NCBI GenBank assembly: GCA_964451605.1
Contig: CAYVJA010000020.1
Span: 1 to 39,987, forward strand
Length of the DNA stretch: 39,987 bases
Origin: JAQVSH01 sp964451605
GTDB lineage: Bacteria; Bacteroidota; Bacteroidia; Bacteroidales; UBA4181
Direction of reading: 5' to 3'
Below the pieces are notes generated by a model, which did no database searches, had not been told where the DNA came from, and was given only the letters and a program-made list of their open reading frames with translations. A program made the position numbers and the translations under genes. Of the stretch, positions 33,024 to 39,987 are shown one piece after another; the stretch's first letter is position 1; every line of letters starts with the position of its first letter.

Positions 33024-34799
33024 CTATTCTTCTTCAACATCCTCAACAGGAACCAGAATCACCGAGTCGTACTCGCCGAATTTTACCTCCTGATGAACAA
33101 ACCGTAAGGTATAGTCGCCATATTCTTCGCAAACTACAGTACCGAGCAGAAAGTTCTGCTGATAGTCGGGACGTCCGCTGGGCTGACCGGACGAAGCATC
33201 GGTCTGACGCATATTTACAGGATTAAGCCGTTGGTCGACACGCCAGTCGGAAGGATTCTTGTCGTTACGGAAATAGACCAGAATATTCGAGGAAGCATCG
33301 TTGGTTTGACGATAGTTAAAGAGTACCTGATAGGTACCTGCAGGTACATTACGGAGAATCACCTCAAGCCAGTCGTTGGTATTTTTGGGGTTGTATTTCA
33401 AACCGTGACCCTGATCGCTGGTGGGATTGGAGGTGGTAAAACGAGAGTAGCGAACAATGTTCCAAACAGAGCCGGGCAGGTTGGCACGAATATCCTCCTT
33501 GTCCTGTTTCCATCCCAGAGGAGTGCTGTATTCGCGGAACCCGTCTTCAATCTCTTTCTGCCACTTCGTAGGAACCAGGTGGCTGGTTTCGATGGCGGGA
33601 ACACCGGTAAGCTCATGAATTACTCCATTCTTCAAACCCACATCGGCCTTTGCGTTATCAATGGCAATCAGATTGCCGTTTACAACCAGCTGAGGATCGA
33701 GTGCATTAGCGTTCAGGTCATTGATATTGATGGCATAGCCACGAAGCAAGGTCTCCAGATTTTGCGAATAGGTAACGGGAACCAGCATATTCTCTTCGTT
33801 GCGTTCAGTATCGTAACGGGCCATCTGGAAGGTAAACTTACCATAGTCTTGCGAACCGGCAATACCGCGCTTATCCTGCTGTCCTTTCAAATTAAGGAAG
33901 AAAATGTAGTCACGAATCAGTTCATCGTCCGAAAGAGCGCTCAAATCGGGATTCTCAGCACGCAACCAGGAAAGTAACTGCGCTACACTCGAAATACCTG
34001 CTGCCTCGAAAACATCATCGGGAATGGCGAGGAAGGTAAAGAAGGGTACCATCGTACTACCGGTAATGTAAGGATGGGGCTGGTCGGCAACACCAAAGGT
34101 ATCGGCAAGCAACTTATCGCCACGCGAATTGAGAATATTGCATTGATCGATAGCATCCGACAGGATTTCGAAACGACCTGTATTCTTCAGGTAGGCATAT
34201 ACCGTGTTGGGGTGGGGAGTCAATACATGGTCGATATGATAAACAAAACCATTCGATACCTCAACTGTTCCGGTTACCTTTGCCTCTTTGTTCAAAATAA
34301 TATTCGAGAAGCCGGTACGAACGTCAACAAAGTGGCGAACCCCCGTCATAGTGGTATCGGCATAACTGTTAAACAGACCGGTACGCTGACTGCGAAGGGC
34401 AACTTTCGAGAGAATCACGTGAAAATCGAGAAACTCTTTAATCTGAAGCGCAGACATCTGGGGTACCGAATCGAGACCCAGCGTAGCCAGATATTCTTCA
34501 ATCGCTTCGTTCTCAGGGGCAAACACAGTATAGTTTCCACGCGTTCCCAACAGAACCTCATAGCGAATGGTAACCGTACCGGGAGTTCCCTCCAGGTCAA
34601 TCTGGCCCTGACGTTCGATAACGCCCAAGCCAACCATCTGCTGGAACATGCTCAGTTCCGGATGTTCGTCGAAATATTCCGTAATCAACTGATACTGCTC
34701 ATCCGTAATGTACTCACTGTTCAGGCTTTCCTTACATCCGTACGAAAAAGCCGTGAAAAGCAGCACACTCAGAAAAATTATAGGAGATAATCTTTTCAT
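33024..34799 (-). CDS. Two-domain fasciclin (FAS1) lipoprotein with C-terminal beta-sandwich
   Basis: A 591-residue lipoprotein with signal ending AFSYGC (Cys22). FAS1 domain 1 spans about 50-195 (NYTVFAPENEAIEEYL, VSNGFVYHIDHVL). FAS1 domain 2 spans about 200-405 (FFTFLAIPDDVFEAAGI, KNGVIHELTGVPAI). The C-terminal part (about 425-590; DWLEVILRNVPAGTYQVLFNYR, DYTLRFVHQEVKFGEYDSVIL) is a beta-sandwich of the kind seen in galactose-binding-like modules. It has no enzyme motif. The gene is 23 bp after SusD1 and 29 bp before the second fasciclin-like gene. It is likely a surface component that helps capture polymer or attach cells. Confidence 0.82.
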   Translation of the reverse strand: MKRLSPIIFLSVLLFTAFSYGCKESLNSEYITDEQYQLITEYFDEHPELSMFQQMVGLGVIERQGQIDLEGTPGTVTIRYEVLLGTRGNYTVFAPENEAIEEYLATLGLDSVPQMSALQIKEFLDFHVILSKVALRSQRTGLFNSYADTTMTGVRHFVDVRTGFSNIILNKEAKVTGTVEVSNGFVYHIDHVLTPHPNTVYAYLKNTGRFEILSDAIDQCNILNSRGDKLLADTFGVADQPHPYITGSTMVPFFTFLAIPDDVFEAAGISSVAQLLSWLRAENPDLSALSDDELIRDYIFFLNLKGQQDKRGIAGSQDYGKFTFQMARYDTERNEENMLVPVTYSQNLETLLRGYAININDLNANALDPQLVVNGNLIAIDNAKADVGLKNGVIHELTGVPAIETSHLVPTKWQKEIEDGFREYSTPLGWKQDKEDIRANLPGSVWNIVRYSRFTTSNPTSDQGHGLKYNPKNTNDWLEVILRNVPAGTYQVLFNYRQTNDASSNILVYFRNDKNPSDWRVDQRLNPVNMRQTDASSGQPSGRPDYQQNFLLGTVVCEEYGDYTLRFVHQEVKFGEYDSVILVPVEDVEEE

Positions 34800-34822
34800 A
34801 TGCTCGTAATTGAGAGGTTAAC

Positions 34823-36379
34823 CTATTTAGATTGATAATAAGGATTCTGAACCAGATTGATGTTGGCATTCAACTCATCTCTGTGAATAGGCAGGAACCA
34901 GGAGTTGCGGTCGAAAAGACGACTCTTCCACACCTGCTGAGCGGGACCAAAAGCCTGAGCATTAGCGATCCTGTCAATAAGAACATCCGAATTATCCTGA
35001 CGACGGGCAATACGAACCAGGTCGAACCACCGTTTGCCTTCGGCGCCCACTTCACGTGCCTTTTCATCGAGCAGCAGGCTTTCGAAAGCAGCCACAGTTT
35101 CTGCCTCAATCGGAGGAAGAGGGTTGGTCCGGGCGGGAGCGGGAATGGCGCGATCGCGCACAATCTTTAAGGTTGCAACGGCTCCGGCCAGATCATCCGA
35201 GTTAGCCTGCGCTTCGGCCTTCATAAAATAGATATCCGACAAACGATAGAAGATATAGTTGATATTGTCGTTCGACCCACTGATACGCTTCTTATCGTTC
35301 GAAACATTCTGTTTGCTGTCGGCCAACATGAATTTCCAGATGGTTCCATACTTATCGATATCCTGGAATGATACCCCTAACCCGCGAAGGTCGTCGTTAC
35401 GGGGCAGACGATAATCTTCGCCCTGCCAATAGTACAAGGTGTTGAAGGTAGGATGAAGAATCCAGGTGTACCGAGAGTTAAACCAGCTGAACATAGGGCC
35501 GGCATCGATAAACTGACCACGAAGGAATTGAAGCTCAAAAACCGACTCGGGACTGTTACCGGGGTAGAAGTTCTCCATGAACCGTTCGCCGGGAAGATAT
35601 ACATAGCGGGTGTCATTGAGAATATCGTTGCATAAGTTCTTAGCCGTGGTAAAGTCGCCAGGTGCCCCGCGTGTAATCAGCGCATCGGCCAGAATGGCTT
35701 TAACAGTAGGCAGCGTTACCCGACCCTTTTCGTAACGGGTCTTCTCGGCAGGAGAAGAAAAATTCTTCATGCTCCAGTCGGAGCGAACCATAGTTAAAGC
35801 CTGTTGCAGATCTTTAATCACAGAATCAAGCACCTGAGTATAGGGAATGGGAGCCAATTTATACTCCTGTTCGTCACTTTCCGAAGGCACCGAAGTATAG
35901 ACCATATCTTTAAACGAACGGGCCAGATAGAAATAGCAGAGCGCCTTCATGGTAAGCGCCTCACCCAAATCATACCTCAACTCGGTGGTGGAGTAGGTAA
36001 TATCAGAGAGCTGCGCCTGCGGTGCAAACATATACACCATATTGAAGCGGTTGATGGTGCTGTAAATGGGATTCCATTTCACCAGCCCGGTAGTCTCGGT
36101 AATCATCTGGTTATTGAAAGTCTGATGATCACCACTATTCGGCTTAATCAAATCGCCACGAACCTCCCCGTAGGAATAAAAAAGATCAATGGTATTCTGC
36201 AACTGGTCGAAAGCACCAAGCAGAGAAGTTTCCACATCCTCTTTGGTTTTCCAGTACTCCTCACGTGTACGGTCGTTAATTGGCTCCAGATCCAACATGC
36301 TGTTGCAGGAAGAGAATACCAGCAAAAAAGCGGCAAGCCGGAACAAATAGGAGAAACCTTTATAATGTGTTCTGTTCAT
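34823..36379 (-). CDS. SusD/RagB-family nutrient-binding lipoprotein (first pair)
   Basis: A 518-residue protein from the ATG at 36379 (MNRTHYKGFSYLF), 7 bp after its SusC partner. The lipobox FSSC is followed by NSMLDLEPINDRT, the usual SusD start. TPR-type helices (about 60-280; YDLGEALTMKALCYFYLARSF is a classic SusD helix) and a C-terminal region with SDIYFMKAEAQ and EVGAEGKRWFDLVRIARR are clear. It binds substrate at the cell surface and acts as lid of the SusC barrel. Confidence 0.95.
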   Translation of the reverse strand: MNRTHYKGFSYLFRLAAFLLVFSSCNSMLDLEPINDRTREEYWKTKEDVETSLLGAFDQLQNTIDLFYSYGEVRGDLIKPNSGDHQTFNNQMITETTGLVKWNPIYSTINRFNMVYMFAPQAQLSDITYSTTELRYDLGEALTMKALCYFYLARSFKDMVYTSVPSESDEQEYKLAPIPYTQVLDSVIKDLQQALTMVRSDWSMKNFSSPAEKTRYEKGRVTLPTVKAILADALITRGAPGDFTTAKNLCNDILNDTRYVYLPGERFMENFYPGNSPESVFELQFLRGQFIDAGPMFSWFNSRYTWILHPTFNTLYYWQGEDYRLPRNDDLRGLGVSFQDIDKYGTIWKFMLADSKQNVSNDKKRISGSNDNINYIFYRLSDIYFMKAEAQANSDDLAGAVATLKIVRDRAIPAPARTNPLPPIEAETVAAFESLLLDEKAREVGAEGKRWFDLVRIARRQDNSDVLIDRIANAQAFGPAQQVWKSRLFDRNSWFLPIHRDELNANINLVQNPYYQSK

Positions 36380-36386
36380 AGTGGTC

Positions 36387-39300
36387 TTAGTTAAAAGTAA
36401 TTGACAAACCAAAGGTAAAGGACTTGGGAACAGCAGTACGGCCATTATCCATACCTACAGCCCAGGGATCACTGCCGCCGATACCGATTTCAGGGTCCTG
36501 ACCGGTATAATCGGTTAAGGTCATCAGGTTATAGCCGGTTACAAACATATTGGCCGAACGGATACCCACCTTCTTACAGAAAGCAGAGGGAACATCGTAA
36601 CGAAGGGTAATACTCTTCATACGGATATACGACCCGTCTTCAACGAAACGGTCAGAACCGGCATTGTTCGAGTTGGTATTGAAGGTTACGCGGGGAATAT
36701 CGGTGATATCACCCTGTTTCCGCCAACGACGCATAACCGATTGGGCCTGGTTGTTGTTGTTGTTTGCGCCACCGGACATAGCCTCCAGATTCTTGCGCGA
36801 AATGTTCAGAACATCGTTACCCACCTGATATTGCCAGAAGAAGTCTAACTTCCAGCTCTTATAGGCAAAGGACGATCCTAAACCACCGAAGAAATTGGGA
36901 TTGGAGTCACCGATAATGGTGATATCCTGGTTATTGATCTGAGCATCGTAGTTGAGGTCTTCATATTGAGCGTCACCACCCTGCAGGCTACGGCCGCCCA
37001 TTTGCATCCGTTTGGGTTTTCCATCGAGGTCGAACACCTTGTTGCCTTGAGCATCGCGAGCCACGGCATCCTCATCGGTTGCATAGATTCCCACAAACTT
37101 ATACCCGTAGAACGAACCGATCGGGTCGCCCTGACGAATCTGCGTTTCGTAACCATTAACGGATTTACCCACATAGCCGCGATCTTCGGGCAGATAGGTA
37201 ATCTTATTCGCATTGGAGGCAATATTGAAATTCATGCTCCATCTGAAGGCCTTCTCAATGATTCGGACATTGGCATCGAATTCCACACCGCGGTTCCGAA
37301 GGTTACCGAAGTTGGTCAGGTAAGAACTGAAACCGGAAGTACCGGGCATATCACGATTCAGAAGCAGATCTTCGGTTTTACGTTCGTACACATCGGCGGT
37401 AACAGTGAGTCGGTTGTTGAAGAAAGCTCCATCAAGACCCAGGTTATTGGTGGTAGAGGTCTCCCATTTCAAGGTATTCAACTGAATGTTGTTAGAGTTG
37501 ACACCGGTCTGATCGAGATAAACCGAACCTGCCGAATAGGTATTAAAATGCAAATACTTTTGACCGGGTGAATTACCGGCCTTACCCAGAGAGTAGCGAA
37601 GCTTTAATTCATCAACAAAGGGAAGCTTCTCCATAAAGGGCTCGCCCGAGACACGCCATGCCAAAGCAAAGGTGGGGAAAGTAGCCCAGCGGTTAGATGC
37701 ACCAAACCGCGACGAACCTTCGGTGTTGGTGTTCAACTGAAGGATATAGCGGTCTAACAACATATAGTGAAACTGCCCTACAAAAGTAACACTGGCATCC
37801 TTGTCCTCGCCTGCACTCAAAGCCGACCACCGGTTGGTAGTACCGGTATTCTCAATATTCGAGTTGGCAGTATTGGTGGCGGTTTGAGCCATGGAATAAC
37901 TTCTGGACCATCCTAATTTGGAAACGGCCATAAGAGATACCTGATGGATCTCGTTAAAAACCTTGGAATAAGACAGCACATTCTCCTGCTGTACATCCTG
38001 CGAGTTGTTGTTGTTATACTGTGTACGGTTAATCATCGCATCGTTCCACAAACGGTTGGTTGCCGAAGCAGGAACAAACTGATGGTCATTACCATTATTG
38101 AAAGATACCGATACACGCGAGGTAAAACGTAAGTCGGGAATCACGTCGTAAATCACCTGGATTACCGAACGGAAGTTTTCACTGCTCGATTCGCGGCGGG
38201 TTAGGTTGGTCCAGGCAACAGGGTTGTACATGTTTCTGGGGAAGAGGAAGTTCTGCTTCTCAGGCTCAGGGATGTAATAGTCGGGAAGATCGTTTCCAAA
38301 CTCATCTTTCTGGTAAACCGGAAGGAAAGCAGGATAGGCTCTGGCCATACTCAGAGGGCTTCCGGACGAACCGGAAACGTTACCGTCCTGAATCTGCGTG
38401 GTACGGGTATAAGTGATGGACGACTTGAACATCAACTTGTTCGAGATCTGGTAGTCGAGGTTAAACAACCCGGTTAATCTGTTGAGTCCGCCACCCTTCG
38501 TGGTACCTGTCTGGTTAGTGTGGCTCACAGAGAAGTTGTAGCGAGTGGTATTTCCACCCCCACGAAGAGAGAAGTCGTTCTTCAGGGTATAACCGGTTTG
38601 CTGTACTTTCGATACCCAGTCGGTATTGTTATTGTAGTAGTAATAGTCGTCACGGTTCGGGTCGTCGCGAAGAGCGCCCAGATACTGCGAAACATTACCG
38701 CTACCGGTTGCGTTAACCCCGACAACACCACGGTTCTGCTCTCCTTCGAGAATCAGAATCTTCTGGTCATCTCCCGATAAAATGGGAACCTCTTTCGGCG
38801 AGAACTGAACTGAAAGGTTTGCACCATAAGAGATGGAGGTCTCATTTTTACGACCGCGCTTGGTGGTAATCACCACAACACCATTGGCACCTCTCGAACC
38901 GTAGATAGCGGTAGAGGCGGCATCCTTCAAGATGTCGATACTCTCGATATCCTCTGGGTTAAGGTTAGCCAGAGGGCTGTGGGCACTCATCAGGTCGGTA
39001 AGGTTAACACCCTTTACCGACAACTCGGTTTGTACGTTATCAATTACAACCAGAGGGTCGTTCGAAGCATTAATAGAGGAGTTACCACGAATACGGATGG
39101 TATAGGCAGCTCCCGGGTCGCCGGAAGTAGCCGTAATCTGTACACCGGCGGCACGACCCTGCATCATTTCAGCCACAGATGTAGCCGACGATCTGGCCAC
39201 TTCGGCCAACTTAACAGTGGTAGTAGCGGTAGCAAGATTACGTTTTTCTATCTGCGAATAACCGTCATCAACCTTCTCTACCCGTTGACCGGTAACGGAT

Positions 39301-39641
39301 ACCTCTTCGAGGGCAGTCGATTCGGGCTCCAGTGCAACTTTAAATTCGCTCTGCGAACCGATAGGAGTATCGATCGGCTTGTACCCAATGTAGGAAATGC
39401 GAAGTATGGCATTGGCCTCGGTTACTTCGATGGCAAAGTTACCGTCAAGGTCGGTTACCCTACCCGTGATCATACGTCCGTTGGCGTTTACAATCATAAC
39501 GTTGGCAGCAATAAGCGGCTCCCCGTCAGACTTATCCGTAACGGTCCCCTTGATGACTCTGGCACCTTGTCCGTACACACTCCCGGAGAGGAGCATACAG
39601 AGGGCCGTCAATACGAAAAAGATATATTTTAAAATTTTCAT
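36387..39641 (-). CDS. SusC/RagA-family TonB-linked outer membrane transporter (first pair)
   Basis: A 1084-residue protein from the ATG at 39641 (MKILKYIFFVLTAL), with signal peptide ending VYGQ. A carboxypeptidase-regulatory-like domain (about 27-105; IKGTVTDKSDGEPLIAANV) is followed by the plug (MMQGRAAGVQI, SNDPLVVIDNVQT, DIESIDILKDAASTAIYGSRGANGV) and the 22-strand barrel ending SFTFGLSITFN. Asn-rich runs occur in the extracellular-loop parts (YYYYNNNTDW; NNNNNQAQ, coded by AAC repeats). A longer reading frame to 39725 lacks a signal peptide and overlaps the preceding gene, so it was not used. The gene starts 31 bp after the partial fasciclin gene. Confidence 0.95.
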   Translation of the reverse strand: MKILKYIFFVLTALCMLLSGSVYGQGARVIKGTVTDKSDGEPLIAANVMIVNANGRMITGRVTDLDGNFAIEVTEANAILRISYIGYKPIDTPIGSQSEFKVALEPESTALEEVSVTGQRVEKVDDGYSQIEKRNLATATTTVKLAEVARSSATSVAEMMQGRAAGVQITATSGDPGAAYTIRIRGNSSINASNDPLVVIDNVQTELSVKGVNLTDLMSAHSPLANLNPEDIESIDILKDAASTAIYGSRGANGVVVITTKRGRKNETSISYGANLSVQFSPKEVPILSGDDQKILILEGEQNRGVVGVNATGSGNVSQYLGALRDDPNRDDYYYYNNNTDWVSKVQQTGYTLKNDFSLRGGGNTTRYNFSVSHTNQTGTTKGGGLNRLTGLFNLDYQISNKLMFKSSITYTRTTQIQDGNVSGSSGSPLSMARAYPAFLPVYQKDEFGNDLPDYYIPEPEKQNFLFPRNMYNPVAWTNLTRRESSSENFRSVIQVIYDVIPDLRFTSRVSVSFNNGNDHQFVPASATNRLWNDAMINRTQYNNNNSQDVQQENVLSYSKVFNEIHQVSLMAVSKLGWSRSYSMAQTATNTANSNIENTGTTNRWSALSAGEDKDASVTFVGQFHYMLLDRYILQLNTNTEGSSRFGASNRWATFPTFALAWRVSGEPFMEKLPFVDELKLRYSLGKAGNSPGQKYLHFNTYSAGSVYLDQTGVNSNNIQLNTLKWETSTTNNLGLDGAFFNNRLTVTADVYERKTEDLLLNRDMPGTSGFSSYLTNFGNLRNRGVEFDANVRIIEKAFRWSMNFNIASNANKITYLPEDRGYVGKSVNGYETQIRQGDPIGSFYGYKFVGIYATDEDAVARDAQGNKVFDLDGKPKRMQMGGRSLQGGDAQYEDLNYDAQINNQDITIIGDSNPNFFGGLGSSFAYKSWKLDFFWQYQVGNDVLNISRKNLEAMSGGANNNNNQAQSVMRRWRKQGDITDIPRVTFNTNSNNAGSDRFVEDGSYIRMKSITLRYDVPSAFCKKVGIRSANMFVTGYNLMTLTDYTGQDPEIGIGGSDPWAVGMDNGRTAVPKSFTFGLSITFN

Positions 39642-39672
39642 AGAATCCTTTCTTTTATGGGTTAATTCAGGA

Positions 39673-39987
39673 TTAATTGACCTCATCATCAGGGAACTGC
39701 TTAACCGGCAAGCTCGGGAAAGCATCTATCTGATGAATCACACCGTTCATTGTTTCAACATCCTTAAGCCCTTGGATAAAAATCTTGGGTTCTTGAGGAT
39801 CCTGACCCTGGATGTACATGTTGCCATCTTCGTAAGCTACACGCAACCAACCGTTTTCATTGTTTTCGAAAAGGTTGGCATTCTGGTGTACAATTTGCGG
39901 CAAAACGGTTACAAACTGCGAAGGAAGCACATTGTCATCGAGTTCGGCCATGGGGTTCTCGCCATTCTGAAAGAAGACACCGGGAAT
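39673..39987 (-). CDS. Fasciclin-domain protein, C-terminal part only
   Basis: An open frame enters from beyond the right edge (the reading stays open through 39987) and stops at 39673. The visible 104 residues end with MNGVIHQIDAFPSLP, the typical last strand of a FAS1 domain. It is probably the third fasciclin-type protein of the operon, 31 bp upstream of SusC1. The N-terminus, and so any signal peptide, is outside the window. Confidence 0.65.
   Translation of the reverse strand: MPGVFFQNGENPMAELDDNVLPSQFVTVLPQIVHQNANLFENNENGWLRVAYEDGNMYIQGQDPQEPKIFIQGLKDVETMNGVIHQIDAFPSLPVKQFPDDEVN

Noticed and set aside
1..39987. CRISPR arrays, insertion sequences, prophage or integrase genes
   Set aside because: No regular spacer repeats, transposase or integrase motifs or terminal inverted repeats were seen; the inverted repeats present are terminators. 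The tRNA genes are not flanked by an integrase or a duplicated tRNA end.

Overview
The window looks like chromosomal DNA from a member of the Bacteroidales. Evidence: two SusC/SusD pairs, many lipoproteins with acidic residues after the lipid cysteine, a type IX secretion (T9SS) C-terminal domain, a complete Na+-NQR operon, the long NagB/PIG-L fusion typical of Bacteroidetes, and promoters of the TTTG-N20-TAnnTTTG kind. The T9SS domain and fasciclin genes would fit a Dysgonomonadaceae/Porphyromonadaceae-like lineage, but genus is a guess. No phage, insertion sequence or CRISPR array is visible. One 151-base run of N interrupts a transporter gene.

Left part (1-5341): the 3' part of a tRNA-Arg(ACG) and its terminator, an orphan BlaI/MecI-type repressor, a NagB/PIG-L fusion whose NagB half lacks both expected catalytic aspartates, a FucP/GluP-type MFS sugar transporter broken by the gap, and an APH-fold kinase resembling N-acetylhexosamine 1-kinase. 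Together these suggest uptake and phosphorylation of a sugar or amino sugar. Next come a periplasmic M16 zinc peptidase (tail-to-tail overlap with the kinase), htpG (Hsp90) and a secreted MORN-repeat protein with a consensus promoter.

Middle (11202-21840): on the minus strand an OmpA-type lipoprotein gene lies 10 bp upstream of nqrABCDEF, probably one transcription unit, ending at a bidirectional terminator. A plus-strand tRNA-Pro(GGG) with its own promoter and terminator follows. Then a two-gene minus-strand unit encodes a polytopic membrane protein with a helical-repeat C-terminus (probably DUF6057) and a beta-propeller lipoprotein carrying one CxxCH haem-c-like motif.

Right part (21810-39987): a tightly spaced minus-strand operon of nine genes (gaps 7-31 bp), entering from beyond the right edge and ending at a strong hairpin. 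Order of transcription: fasciclin-type protein (partial), SusC, SusD, fasciclin lipoprotein, second fasciclin-like lipoprotein, SusC, SusD, a 997-residue CBM6-bearing T9SS cargo protein, and a sialidase-fold lipoprotein. It resembles a polysaccharide-utilization locus, but no recognisable glycoside hydrolase, lyase or sensor-regulator lies in the visible part. It appears built from surface-binding and transport parts, with two beta-sandwich modules of unknown specificity on the fasciclin proteins. This is the best candidate for an undescribed system in the window.

Gene-free stretches are all under about 200 bases, apart from 18055-18398, which holds the tRNA-Pro, its promoter and its terminator.
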